DNA from: Butyrivibrio sp. INlla18
GTDB taxonomy: Bacteria; Bacillota; Clostridia; Lachnospirales; Lachnospiraceae
Reading direction: 5' to 3'
Assembly: GCF_900103635.1 (NCBI RefSeq)
Contig: NZ_FMXK01000005.1
Location: 222,136 to 286,135 of the forward strand
DNA: 64,000 bases
Shown here: positions 26,234-34,643 of the stretch, one piece after another
Numbering within the stretch: position 1 is the stretch's first letter
Layout: every line of letters begins with the position of its first letter
Program-made: the position numbers and the translations under genes
The notes under the pieces: generated by a model
The model's database searches: none
What the model was told of the DNA's origin: nothing
The model's input: the letters and a program-made list of their open reading frames with translations, nothing else

Positions 26234-26697
26234 AATACTCCTCCAACAAGTTCCATCTCATCATTCATCTTCACAAATCCATATTTCTCATATAATGGCC
26301 TGCCCATGTCAGTAGCCTCTAATGAAATAGCAGACACACCCTGAGCCTTTGCATCCTTCACCAAAAGATCAAGCGTATTAAAAGCTATGCCACGTCTTCT
26401 ATGATCTGGTGCAGTGTACATATTCATAATATAGGCTTTTTTACCCGTAGGATTATGATACGTAGGCATAACTCTAAAATAGCTCACGCCACCAGCACCT
26501 ACAAATTCACCTTCATCAAATACAAGATATGCAGTCTGACTTCCATCTAAAAGAGCTTTCGCATAATAATCTCTTGATTCACGCTCCACTTCTGACATAT
26601 CAACACTGTCATCAAGCTTATTTGCAGCGCGAAGGACCATAATCCTAGTACTAACAAGCATATCAAGATCATCTATTGTAGCTTTCCTGTACTCCAT
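26230..26697 (-). CDS. GNAT-family N-acetyltransferase
   Basis: A 155-aa acetyltransferase. The acetyl-CoA loop is in motif A: MNMYTAPDHRRRGIAFNTLDLLV (R/Q-x-x-G-x-A form). Motif B follows: ISLEATDMGRPLYEKYGFVK. The ATG at 26695-26697 has AGGAG 8 nt upstream, preferred over a codon six residues earlier. It is the first gene of a three-gene coupled row. Substrate unknown. Confidence 0.88.
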   Translation of the reverse strand: MEYRKATIDDLDMLVSTRIMVLRAANKLDDSVDMSEVERESRDYYAKALLDGSQTAYLVFDEGEFVGAGGVSYFRVMPTYHNPTGKKAYIMNMYTAPDHRRRGIAFNTLDLLVKDAKAQGVSAISLEATDMGRPLYEKYGFVKMNDEMELVGGVL

Positions 26698-26765
26698 GCG
26701 GCTATCTCCTGTCATTCTATAAATCCCATACCACGTCTTACTGTGTCAGTCTTTTCTTTACCAAT

Positions 26766-27464
26766 TTATGAATTTCTGATCTTGCTAACATTATGATTCA
26801 TCAGGTGCCTTCCAAGATTCCTATATGCAAATGCCTTAAAGGCTGACATTTCCTGATGATGCGCCTTAAGAAGTTCGTCAGGGCAATCGTAAACTCCAAA
26901 GTCCTGATTTATGCCTTCGCTTTGAATATATGTATTGTTTCTGTCAAAATCTATCACTGGGTTCTTAAAGTCTTTTACCGCAACACCATATCCGCAGAAC
27001 GCGCCATTGCACTCAGGATGCTGATTCTGGAGCTTATTAAGATAAGTCTTGTCCAGAATAAAGGCCTCAAGTTCATACCAATTATCTTCAAAATATACTT
27101 CAACCCAGCTGTGGAACACATTCTGAGGTGCGTTCCTATAGACAAAGCCTGTCATAGCGCCCTTTTGCAGTTCCTTGTCAATAGTAAATCCATGAACTCT
27201 GCAAGGAATTCCGCAGGCACGTAAAAGAGCCATGAAAAGAGTTCCCTTTGTATTACACTGGCCGAATCCATCCTTTAATACCTTTGACGCAGGAATGCTG
27301 TCATCAACGTTGTAGCCAAAAAGAATTTCATCTCTGACATAGTTATAGATAGACTTAAGGCAATCAAATGTACCTAATTCCTTCCAGCCTCTTGTTGCAA
27401 CCAGTTCCTGAATGTCGTGATTCGAAAAATCAAGCATCTTAGTTTCTTGTAAGTAATTTTCCAT
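26766..27464 (-). CDS. Transglutaminase-like cysteine protease superfamily protein
   Basis: A 232-aa cytosolic protein with a transglutaminase core. Candidate triad: Cys70 in GFGQCNTKG, His118 in VFHSWVEVYF, Asp138 in FILDKT. No signal peptide or membrane segment. Such stand-alone proteins can be peptidases or amidases. It stands alone between two short gaps; neighbours give no hint of substrate. GGGAGAC precedes the ATG. Confidence 0.8.
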   Translation of the reverse strand: MENYLQETKMLDFSNHDIQELVATRGWKELGTFDCLKSIYNYVRDEILFGYNVDDSIPASKVLKDGFGQCNTKGTLFMALLRACGIPCRVHGFTIDKELQKGAMTGFVYRNAPQNVFHSWVEVYFEDNWYELEAFILDKTYLNKLQNQHPECNGAFCGYGVAVKDFKNPVIDFDRNNTYIQSEGINQDFGVYDCPDELLKAHHQEMSAFKAFAYRNLGRHLMNHNVSKIRNS

Positions 27465-27543
27465 CTAGTCTCCCTCTATCCTCTCCAAATCTGCAACAAA
27501 ACTCAGTATCAATATATTTAGCTTATTTTATGCTACTTAACGC

Positions 27544-27581
27544 AAAAAGAAAAGCCCTAGGCCGCACAGCCTAAAGCTTTT
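27544..27581 (-). terminator. Terminator after the 196-aa gene
   Basis: Stem AAAAGC / GCTTTT with inner TAGGC/GCCTA pairing (27550-27581). On the minus strand it is followed by TTTTCTTTTTG. Confidence 0.8.
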
Positions 27582-27604
27582 CAGACATAACAATCAATAA
27601 ATTA

Positions 27605-28195
27605 TCATATCAGCATATTTGCCACTTTTTTCTCATCTCTATGAAACAGCTCATAATACTGATCAATCCTGTAGGCATTTATTCTTGAAATCAGAGCTTC
27701 TTCCTCAATCTCAGGCTCTTTTTGTTCTTCTTTTACCTGATCATTTTCAGCAGCTTCGTCTATAGTCTCAGATTTTTCTTCCTCAATCTCATAGCGCTTT
27801 CTGGTGCAATGATTGTATTCGTGGATTGCGCGCATGATGGCATTTAGATCTTCAGGAGTAAACATATCTGCAGCCTGAGCAAGCTGATCAATGTTATCAA
27901 TATTCACATGAAGACTACCGCCGCTTGGAAGCGCAATCTTGATAACCTTATCCTTTTCATACATATTTCCAAGGGTTATAGCGTTCTGCTTATAATCACA
28001 CACAAAAGTAACGCCCTTGTAATTAATAACCCCATCCTTGGTAAGGAAATTGTAAGGACATTTCTTTTTAGTTTCTGCCTGAAGTTTAGACGCAAAGCTG
28101 TCTGAAGCCCCAAGAGATTTCATCGGTTTTTCTTTTACCCCAGTATTATCAGCTATCGGTGAAATCAAGTCACTACCAATTACACTAAATCCCAT
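27605..28195 (-). CDS. Uncharacterised 196-aa protein with acidic C-terminal region
   Basis: Not recognised. Residues about 45-125 look folded (NYKGVTFVCDYKQNAITLG, IKIALPSGGSLHVNIDNI, FTPEDLNAIMRAIHEYNHC). The region about 135-170 is very rich in Glu/Lys and probably disordered, and a short helix ends the protein. The N-terminus lacks a signal peptide. It has a GGAGGGC site and its own strong terminator, so it is probably a real single gene. Its position between the symporter and the transglutaminase-like gene gives no functional hint. Confidence 0.65.
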   Translation of the reverse strand: MGFSVIGSDLISPIADNTGVKEKPMKSLGASDSFASKLQAETKKKCPYNFLTKDGVINYKGVTFVCDYKQNAITLGNMYEKDKVIKIALPSGGSLHVNIDNIDQLAQAADMFTPEDLNAIMRAIHEYNHCTRKRYEIEEEKSETIDEAAENDQVKEEQKEPEIEEEALISRINAYRIDQYYELFHRDEKKVANMLI

Positions 28196-28221
28196 ACACC
28201 AAAGCCCTCCTAATAGAAAAC

Positions 28222-28267
28222 AAAAACGTGCCCTTCCTACGGATCATCAATCCATTGAAAAGACACG
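28222..28267 (-). terminator. Possible terminator after the alanine symporter gene
   Basis: Minus strand: CGTGTC..GGAT..ATCC..GGGCACG stem, imperfect, followed by TTTTTGTTTTC. It lies about 50-90 nt past the symporter stop. Confidence 0.5.
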
Positions 28268-28311
28268 CATTTCCATTGCTATCTAATATATCGTCAACTA
28301 TCTTTAATTGT

Positions 28312-29730
28312 TTATAGCAAAACTCCATTTTGAGAATTTTTTACAGTTGGAATCTCAGTTTCGTCCTTATCTTCTAGGTGCTCCCCTGAGTACTTCTGAG
28401 TCTCTTTTGCTATAACATCAGATAAAAGAAGCACCGCAATAATGTTAGGGATTGCCATAAGCCCATTGAAAAGGTCCGCGATATTCCAAATAAGGTTAAG
28501 TTCCACAACAGAGCCAACAAATACTGCAGCCACCCACAGACACTTGTAGATGATGATGACTTTTTCTCCAAAAAGATAAACAGCGCAGCGCTCACCATAG
28601 TAGTACCAGCCAAGGATCGTAGAAAATGAAAATGTGATAAGACCTATAACAAGTACAGGAACCCCGATCACAGGAATTCTGCCAAATGCAAGAGATGTAA
28701 GCTCTGAACCATTGCCAGAAAGTGCATCAATGCTAGGATTCTTGATGATACTTGAAACGAGAACAAGTCCAGTCATAAGACATACAACAACTGTATCCCA
28801 GAAAGTACCTGTCATTGATACAAGAGCCTGTCTCTTAGGGTTTCTAGTTTGTGCCGCAGATGCTACAAGTGGAGCAGATCCCATTCCTGATTCATTTGAG
28901 AAAAGACCTCTCGCAAAACCGTATCTGCACGCAATCGCCACTGTGCTTCCCACAAATCCGCCGCCTGCAGCCTTGGTAGTAACTGCAGAACCAATAATAG
29001 TAAGAATAGTCTCACCAAGAACGTCAGCATTCATCACAAGGATTGCAAGACATCCAACAATATAGAAAAGAGCCATGAAAGGCACAAGTCTTTCAGAAAC
29101 CTTAGTGATAGACTTGATGCCGCCAAGGATTACAAGTCCAACTACAACGCAAAGGAAAATTGCTGTTCCGTACATTATCATCTTGTCAGTGTGCTCATCA
29201 CCAGAAAAGTTCTGTCTGATATTAGTTACTATAGCATTTGCCTGCACCATGCAGCCAATTCCAAAGGCGCATACAGCTGCAAGAAATGCAAAGATAATGC
29301 CAAGATATTTTTTGTTAAGTCCTCTATCAAGAGCGTACATAGCTCCGCCGATCATGGAACCATCCTCACTCTTAACCCTGTATTTAACTGAGATCAAGGT
29401 CTCTGCGTACTTGGTAGCTATACCAAAGATACCTGTAAGCCACATCCACAAAACCGCTCCGGGTCCGCCCAGTGCGATAGCTGTACCAACACCGATGATA
29501 TTACCTGTTCCAATTGTAGATGAAAGAGCTGTAGTAAGAGCTCCAAACTGTGATACATCACCTTCTACATCAGGATCTTTTGTTACAGAGAGCTTGATTG
29601 CTTTAAAAATGTCTTTCTGTATAAATCCTGTTCTAAATGTCATAAACAAATGTGTTCCAAATAAAAGTATGATAAGTGGCCATCCCCACAAAAAACTGTC
29701 TATCTTCTCGATAATCTGTGAAAAACTCAA
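28312..29730 (-). CDS. Sodium:alanine symporter (AGCS family)
   Basis: A 472-aa membrane protein with about 11 helices that imports alanine or glycine with Na+. Family motifs: SSTIGTGNIIGVGTAIALGGPGA (about 70-92), FGIATKYAETL, and FSNESGMGSAPLVASAA (about 275-290). The start is TTG at 29728-29730 with AGAGG about 12 nt upstream. Cytoplasmic C-terminus is charged. It is a single gene; the first REP-like repeat lies 60 nt upstream of it. Confidence 0.95.
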   Translation of the reverse strand: MSFSQIIEKIDSFLWGWPLIILLFGTHLFMTFRTGFIQKDIFKAIKLSVTKDPDVEGDVSQFGALTTALSSTIGTGNIIGVGTAIALGGPGAVLWMWLTGIFGIATKYAETLISVKYRVKSEDGSMIGGAMYALDRGLNKKYLGIIFAFLAAVCAFGIGCMVQANAIVTNIRQNFSGDEHTDKMIMYGTAIFLCVVVGLVILGGIKSITKVSERLVPFMALFYIVGCLAILVMNADVLGETILTIIGSAVTTKAAGGGFVGSTVAIACRYGFARGLFSNESGMGSAPLVASAAQTRNPKRQALVSMTGTFWDTVVVCLMTGLVLVSSIIKNPSIDALSGNGSELTSLAFGRIPVIGVPVLVIGLITFSFSTILGWYYYGERCAVYLFGEKVIIIYKCLWVAAVFVGSVVELNLIWNIADLFNGLMAIPNIIAVLLLSDVIAKETQKYSGEHLEDKDETEIPTVKNSQNGVLL

Positions 29731-29790
29731 ACTAATTAATTCCTCTCTTACTTTTTACCCGCTCGAATATTCTATCACAATAATAAAAAA

Positions 29791-29823
29791 AATGAACCCT
29801 AGGGACGGAGGTTAGGGCTCATT
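29791..29823. repeat. REP-like palindromic element, copy 1
   Basis: 33 nt: AATGAACCCTA, core GGGACGGAGGT, TAGGGCTCATT. The 11-bp arms have one mismatch and are flanked by A and T runs, so it can end transcripts from both sides. It lies between the methyltransferase and symporter genes. Confidence 0.85.
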
Positions 29824-29827
29824 TTTT

Positions 29828-29861
29828 GGTCCCCAGGGACGGGGTTAGTGGCTCATTTTTT
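29828..29861. repeat. REP-like element, copy 2 (degenerate)
   Basis: Core AGGGACGGGGTT and right arm GTGGCTCATT are kept, while the left arm is replaced by TTGGTCCCC. It is tandem to copy 1. It contains the TGA stop of the methyltransferase gene (29853-29855). Confidence 0.75.
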
Positions 29862-30593
29862 ACTTGCGCGAATTATCAGGAAATCCGGCTTGTGATATAG
29901 ATCTGTGTAATCAGGATACTTCGCCAGTATCTCATCATTTGGAAGTGGCTCCATCATCTTATCAATGATAAATCCGCCTTCAACTAATGTATTAACGATA
30001 GTTGAGAACATCCTGTGATATTTCTTTATATTATCTACAAACCAGCTACTCTCATTCTCTCTTTCGTATCCGTAGCCCTTAAGGTTGAGATAGATCTTTT
30101 CGCCATTCTCATCTCTTGTCCATCTCTCGCCGCCGCTAAAGCAGGTACTAAATGGATGCTCCTGGGAAAAGATAAACTGGCCGCCATCAGCTAAAAGGCT
30201 ATTAATAGTCTTCACTGCTCCCGAAAAGTCTTCAACATAATGGAATGCCAGTGAACTGATGACTATGTCAAACTTCTCAGTGATCTTGCCAATATCCTCG
30301 ATTGGCATAAGTTCATAGGTGATCTTTGGATCGCTGTTTTCTTTTCTTGCTACTTCAAGCATCTTTTCAGAAATGTCTATGCCATAAACTCTCTCAGCTC
30401 CCATACGAACATACTCCTTGCAATGCTCGCCAAATCCGCAGCCAAGATCTAAGACTCTTTTTCCCTTCATGTCTGGAAGAAGTGAGAAAAGAACTGGAAT
30501 CTCAAAGAGGTCATTGGCGTTCTTCTCACCAGCTCTAAGTTTCTTGTAACCGTCAAAAAAAGTTTCGTTGTCAAAAATATTCTGCTGTGCCAT
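29853..30593 (-). CDS. SAM-dependent methyltransferase, class I
   Basis: A 246-aa protein. SAM motif VLDLGCGFGEHCKEY (about 44-58), acidic GIDISE, and motif IV DIVISSLAFHYVED are clear; the layout matches the Methyltransf_11/UbiE-like group. It has a GGAGGAG site. The last codons read AAA AAA TGA within a REP-like element, so the C-terminus may have been reshaped by that element; another copy lies directly upstream of the ribosome site. Substrate unknown. Confidence 0.9.
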   Translation of the reverse strand: MAQQNIFDNETFFDGYKKLRAGEKNANDLFEIPVLFSLLPDMKGKRVLDLGCGFGEHCKEYVRMGAERVYGIDISEKMLEVARKENSDPKITYELMPIEDIGKITEKFDIVISSLAFHYVEDFSGAVKTINSLLADGGQFIFSQEHPFSTCFSGGERWTRDENGEKIYLNLKGYGYERENESSWFVDNIKKYHRMFSTIVNTLVEGGFIIDKMMEPLPNDEILAKYPDYTDLYHKPDFLIIRASKK

Positions 30594-30610
30594 CTTTTTT
30601 CTCCTCCGAA

Positions 30611-30643
30611 AATGAGCCCAAACCTCCGTCCCTGTGGCTCATT
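30611..30643. repeat. REP-like element, copy 3 (inverted)
   Basis: Arms AATGAGCC / GGCTCATT with core AACCTCCGTCCC, opposite orientation to copies 1, 2, 4 and 5. It supplies the TGA stop (30639-30641) of the 85-aa membrane protein and abuts the methyltransferase ribosome site on its other side. Confidence 0.85.
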
Positions 30644-30896
30644 TTTTCAAGCATCTGACTATAGTTACTATGATTGAGATCAAACTAACAACTGCCCCAA
30701 CTACAAGCGTTAAGCCTGGAAGAATTATTGATAATACTGGTATTGGATGTCCATGAGCCTCGGGATTCCAAGGTATCAAATGTACGTCCGCATACATACC
30801 CAAAAAAATGCTACACACAAATAATGCTAACATAATAGGTATACAGATCAGCGCCCTATATGGGCTTTTCTTTTTCTTTTCTTCTATTTGTTCCAT
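30639..30896 (-). CDS. Small two-helix membrane protein, unknown function
   Basis: An 85-aa protein. A basic N-terminus (MEQIEEKKKKSPYR) is followed by two hydrophobic helices (about 15-35 and 52-78) joined by a His/Pro-rich loop (PWNPEAHGHPIP), with a basic cytoplasmic tail. The start at 30894-30896 has GGAGAG about 9 nt upstream; an earlier codon at 30947 is unsupported. Its stop codon lies within REP-like copy 3. No family recognised. Confidence 0.6.
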   Translation of the reverse strand: MEQIEEKKKKSPYRALICIPIMLALFVCSIFLGMYADVHLIPWNPEAHGHPIPVLSIILPGLTLVVGAVVSLISIIVTIVRCLKK

Positions 30897-30961
30897 TCCC
30901 CAACTCTCTCCTATACATATAAGCTGTGAGCCAGCGTATGAGCCCACTTAACAACTATAAC

Positions 30962-31001
30962 AAAAAACAGGCTAAGGATTCAAACAATTCTTAGCCTGTT
31001 T
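30962..31001 (-). terminator. Terminator of the GDSL hydrolase gene
   Basis: Stem AAACAGGCTAAG / CTTAGCCTGTTT (30965-30976, 30990-31001). On the minus strand it is followed by a T run. Confidence 0.92.
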
Positions 31002-31035
31002 AGCACTTTTTATTATCTTTTTTGACAAAAACGCT

Positions 31036-31662
31036 TCATGCAACCTTCATATCATGAAGCTTCTTCACAACTGCGTTTGCAAGTCTGCTATGTCCGCCTT
31101 CGTCCATATGCTCGTCATCTACGCTGCTAGGCATCGCAAAATCAGATGCAGCAAGGAACTGATTGCCTCTTTTAGAAGCAATGCGCTGATACTCCTCTTT
31201 AAGGCCTTTACTGGTCTCAACAGAAAAAGAGTCAAACTCAGGATCTTTTTCCGGTCTCCAAACCTCAGCACCAAGCTCAATTGGAGACACCACAAGGATA
31301 TTCTCAGGAGCAACGTATTTTTCCAAAACATCGAGGCAGATCTCAAGGCCTCTGCCAATGATATGCGGATTAGTACCAAATCTCTTTTTGCAGTCATTAG
31401 TACCAAGCATGATGATTGCAGCGTCCAATGGATAGTTGCTCTCAAGTGATAGTGACAATATCTCAGCGCCCTTCCTAAAAGGTCTGAGCTGATCCTCAAA
31501 CACTGTGGTCCTGCCGCAGAGCCCATCCTCGATTATTCTCGCATTATCCCTCAATTCTTCCTGTACAAGACTTGTCCATCTGGTGCCCCAGGCGTATCTC
31601 TCTGTGGTGCCAGGGATGAGTCCCCAAGTATTTGAATCTCCGAATGCAAGTATGTTAGACAT
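31036..31662 (-). CDS. SGNH/GDSL-family hydrolase
   Basis: A 208-aa cytosolic esterase-like protein. Block I FGDSNTWG (nucleophile Ser about 9), block III IMLGTNDCKKRFG, and block V DDEHMDEGGHSRLA (Asp and His) form the expected triad. The start at 31660-31662 has GAGGG upstream and puts block I at the usual distance from the N-terminus. It resembles arylesterase/acetylxylan-esterase-like SGNH enzymes. No sugar genes adjoin, so the substrate is open. Confidence 0.9.
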   Translation of the reverse strand: MSNILAFGDSNTWGLIPGTTERYAWGTRWTSLVQEELRDNARIIEDGLCGRTTVFEDQLRPFRKGAEILSLSLESNYPLDAAIIMLGTNDCKKRFGTNPHIIGRGLEICLDVLEKYVAPENILVVSPIELGAEVWRPEKDPEFDSFSVETSKGLKEEYQRIASKRGNQFLAASDFAMPSSVDDEHMDEGGHSRLANAVVKKLHDMKVA

Positions 31663-31793
31663 AAATTTTCCCTCTCTCATAATTAACCGCAAACAGCTTA
31701 CATATCTTATGGATTAATCATAAGAGCCATGGGCCAATAGCACAATTAAGGAAAACTTATCGTCTTCTATTGATTTTAATTTATGTCCACCAA

Positions 31794-31860
31794 AATGAGC
31801 CCTAGGGACGGAGGTTGCGGCTCATTTAATGAGCCCTAGGGACGGAGGTTGCGGCTCATT
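31794..31860. repeat. REP-like elements, copies 4 and 5 in tandem
   Basis: Two identical 33-nt units (31794-31826 and 31828-31860): AATGAGCC / GGCTCATT arms around CTAGGGACGGAGGTTGC. The second supplies the coaBC stop TGA (31856-31858). Exact identity points to recent duplication. Confidence 0.9.
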
Positions 31861-33052
31861 TTAGTTTCAAAATTGCATTTAGGATTTCCTTCGCCGCCTC
31901 ATCCTTACTCATGAGTTCAAGCTGAGTTTCGTTATCTTTTGTTAAAAGAGTTATGACATTAGTATCTACGCCAAAACCAGCTCCTGGAGTCTTAAGATTA
32001 TTAGCGCATATCATATCAAGATTCTTTTTCTGGAGCTTCTTTTTGGAGTTCTCAACCATATTTTCAGTCTCCATAGAAAATCCGCAAAGGATCTGTCCTT
32101 TCTTCTTGTGCTCTCCAAGCCAAGCAAGAATATCTTCTGTTCTCTTGAGGCTGATTGCAAGATCTGAGCCATCCTCTGATTTTTTTATCTTATTATCTGC
32201 GCAAGTCACTGGTGTATAGTCTGCAACAGCAGCTGCTTTGATGATAATGTCCTGCTCGTTCGCTCTACTTGTAACCTCACAGAACATATCAGCCGCAGAA
32301 GTTATCCTCACAACATTTACATATGATGGAATATCGATATCTATTGGCCCAGCAACAAGCGTGACGTTGGCACCTCTCTTTGCTGCTGCCTTGGCAAGGG
32401 CTACGCCCATCTTACCAGTTGAATGATTTGTAATATATCTTACAGGATCGATAGCCTCCCTTGTAGGCCCCGCCGTTACGAGGACCTTTAATCCTTCCAT
32501 ATCCTTGGTAAAAGAAACTTCGCTTACTATAGTCTCTAAAATCTTAGCAGGTTCTTCCATTCTGCCTTTACCAACAGTTCCGCAGGCAAGATAGCCATCT
32601 CCTGGAGTTACGATCACATACCCAAGATCTTTTAATGTTTGTAAATTCCTCTGAGTTACAGGATTCTCATACATCTTGGTATTCATTGCAGGTGCAATTA
32701 TCTTAATGCAGTTACAGGCAAGAGCTGTAGTTGTCAGCATGTCGTCTGCGATTCCGCAGGCAAGCTTAGCAATGCAGTTTGCTGTAGCAGGAGCTATCAC
32801 AAGAGCGTCAGCTTTATCAGCAAGAGCTATATGCTCAACTTCCCAAGGATGATTTCTGTCAAAAGTATCAGTAACGCACCTATTATGAGTCAGTGCCTCG
32901 AATGTAAGAGGTGTGATAAACTGGGTCGCATTCTCAGTCATTATGACATCAACATTTGCATGCTGTTTAACCAGCTTAGAAGCAAGATCTGCCGTCTTGT
33001 ATGCTGCAATTCCTCCAGTTACTCCAAGTAATATATTCTTTCCTTCTAACAT
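31856..33052 (-). CDS. coaBC: Bifunctional phosphopantothenoylcysteine decarboxylase / phosphopantothenate-cysteine ligase
   Basis: A 398-aa CoA biosynthesis enzyme. The N-terminal CoaC flavoprotein domain (about 1-180) shows GVTGGIAAYK, His in VEHI, PATANCIAKLACGIADD, PAMNTKMYENP and the substrate-lid Cys in ACGTVGKGRM. The C-terminal CoaB ligase domain shows VTAGPTREAIDPVRYITN and KAAAVADYTP. It follows coaX by 11 nt in the panT-coaX-coaBC unit. Its stop codon lies within a REP-like repeat, directly after codons for LKLK. Confidence 0.96.
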   Translation of the reverse strand: MLEGKNILLGVTGGIAAYKTADLASKLVKQHANVDVIMTENATQFITPLTFEALTHNRCVTDTFDRNHPWEVEHIALADKADALVIAPATANCIAKLACGIADDMLTTTALACNCIKIIAPAMNTKMYENPVTQRNLQTLKDLGYVIVTPGDGYLACGTVGKGRMEEPAKILETIVSEVSFTKDMEGLKVLVTAGPTREAIDPVRYITNHSTGKMGVALAKAAAKRGANVTLVAGPIDIDIPSYVNVVRITSAADMFCEVTSRANEQDIIIKAAAVADYTPVTCADNKIKKSEDGSDLAISLKRTEDILAWLGEHKKKGQILCGFSMETENMVENSKKKLQKKNLDMICANNLKTPGAGFGVDTNVITLLTKDNETQLELMSKDEAAKEILNAILKLK

Positions 33053-33063
33053 CTCATAATCTC

Positions 33064-33846
33064 CTAGTTATTTGCTACAAAAATATCTCTAAGTCCTCTT
33101 AGTAATAGATCTGGTTCATAATGCACTTCTGCTTCACACTTAATCCATGGAATCACAAGCTTTCCAAGGCCACCAGTTACTACAACTTTAAGCCCAGGCA
33201 TTTCACTCAAAAGTCTTTTTGCAAGTTCTGACAGCATCAGTCCGCAGCCGGCTACAGCACCAGATATCATGTTTGACGGCGTATCTTTGCCCAATAGTTC
33301 TTTTACCTCAGATGCTACAAGCTGTGGCAGCTGAGAAGTATGCTCCGCCTCTGCATTTAAAGACAGCTGAACCCCAGGGCAGATCATGCCGCCAATTATC
33401 TTGCCTTTATGATTAGCATCACCTAAATCAGCCACAGTAATAGTGGTGCAGGTTCCAAGGTCGCACACAAGAACAGGTGCTCCATACATAGTCGCAGCGG
33501 CAGTCACATCCACAATACGGTCCATGCCGATGCTTCCCGGTTCATATTTAGAAAGATCAATTTCAGTATCAAGAAGAGGCCCCATTAGTAGCGGCCTCTT
33601 TCCTGTAACCTCTTTAAGCGCGTCAAGACAAACGTCATTTATCTCAGGAACTACAGAAGACAAAATTGCCCCCTCATAGGCACATTCTGCTACGCAAACA
33701 CCATTTTCAGTAAAGGCTTCAAGTAGCTCTTTTACCGAATAGTCTCTCCTAGTCTGTATCCTGAATGTAGACGTAAGTGCATCTTCATCCCACGCACCCA
33801 CAACAATATTCGAATTTCCTATATCAACTGTTAATATCTTTCCCAT
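33064..33846 (-). CDS. coaX: Type III pantothenate kinase
   Basis: A 260-aa enzyme phosphorylating pantothenate, the first committed CoA step. ASKHA-fold motifs: ILTVDIGNSNIVVGAW (phosphate-1), GSIGMDRIVDVTAA, VCDLGTCTTITVAD (phosphate-2) and VVTGGLG (adenosine). The ATG at 33844-33846 is chosen because homologues start there; a longer frame reaching 33957 overlaps panT and encodes no conserved residues. The ribosome site lies inside the end of panT. Confidence 0.95.
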   Translation of the reverse strand: MGKILTVDIGNSNIVVGAWDEDALTSTFRIQTRRDYSVKELLEAFTENGVCVAECAYEGAILSSVVPEINDVCLDALKEVTGKRPLLMGPLLDTEIDLSKYEPGSIGMDRIVDVTAAATMYGAPVLVCDLGTCTTITVADLGDANHKGKIIGGMICPGVQLSLNAEAEHTSQLPQLVASEVKELLGKDTPSNMISGAVAGCGLMLSELAKRLLSEMPGLKVVVTGGLGKLVIPWIKCEAEVHYEPDLLLRGLRDIFVANN

Positions 33847-33856
33847 GAAAAGAATC

Positions 33857-34507
33857 TCATCCTCTGTGAAGCACCTTGGAAAGCACCACGCCAAGAGTAC
33901 CAGCAAGGATGCAGCCAACAACAGTTTCAACTGCAGCCTGAACACCAACCATGGCAATTACAAAGGCAAACGGACTTGTAGCATTGTACTTGGTTACCAT
34001 GCCCTGAACATACTCTGTGTTATAGAAAAAGAGGCAAAGAATGCCCATGAAAAATACTGTGTTAAAGATTGGCATAAGAGCACCAGCGATGTAGTAAGAA
34101 GCCTGCTTAAGCTTGCCTCTGTGAAGAGCTTTGTAAATGTAGCTTACAAGTGTAGCATCCAAAACTCTTGCTACTACTGCTGTAAAAAATGCTCCAATTG
34201 GATTGATTGAAAAAAGTGTAGAAAGCATTGCGCTAGATCCTGTAAAGGCTCCAACAAAGCTGTTAAGACCAAAAACTAATCCGCAGATGATACCTGCCTG
34301 TGGTCCGATGAGCATTGCTGCTAAAGCAACTGGTACAGTTACGATAGAAGCCTTCAGAATTGGTGTAGGAATTGTACCGAGAACGGTATTACCCATGATC
34401 AGAACGATTGCGATCATAAGGGCAGTCTCCACCATGAAACGTGTCTTGCTGCTAAGTCCGACTGACTCCTCTGTAGTCTTGCGGCCAAGCATTGATGTGT
34501 TATCCAT
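33857..34507 (-). CDS. panT: ECF transporter substrate-binding protein, probably for pantothenate
   Basis: A 216-aa S component with about six helices. Its N-terminal charged stretch leads into the typical first helix (TRFMVETALMIAIVLIMGN), and ALAAMLIGPQAGIICGLVFGLNS is the usual S-component motif region. It has an AAAGGAGAATTAAAT site. It is the first gene before coaX and coaBC, so vitamin B5 uptake is the best call; the group-II ECF module (EcfAA'T) would be encoded elsewhere. A small TTCGGG-cat-CCCGAA hairpin (34539-34553) lies in its leader. Confidence 0.85.
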   Translation of the reverse strand: MDNTSMLGRKTTEESVGLSSKTRFMVETALMIAIVLIMGNTVLGTIPTPILKASIVTVPVALAAMLIGPQAGIICGLVFGLNSFVGAFTGSSAMLSTLFSINPIGAFFTAVVARVLDATLVSYIYKALHRGKLKQASYYIAGALMPIFNTVFFMGILCLFFYNTEYVQGMVTKYNATSPFAFVIAMVGVQAAVETVVGCILAGTLGVVLSKVLHRG

Positions 34508-34610
34508 ATTTAATTCTCCTTTAGAAAAAAGCTACCGTTTCGGGCATCCCGAATACAGTGCAAGTCAAATATAGCAATGTGATAAATATATGTCAATTGA
34601 TTTCACAAAA

Positions 34611-34643
34611 AATGAGCCCTAACCTCCGTCCCTAGGGCTCATT
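34611..34643. repeat. REP-like element, copy 6 (inverted, perfect)
   Basis: Perfect 11-bp arms AATGAGCCCTA / TAGGGCTCATT around ACCTCCGTCCC. The HAD gene's TAA stop (34642-34644) overlaps its end. Confidence 0.9.

Noticed and set aside
33847..33957. Longer coaX start overlapping panT
   Set aside because: The extra 37 residues are hydrophobic translation of the panT 3' end in another frame and precede the conserved kinase N-terminus.
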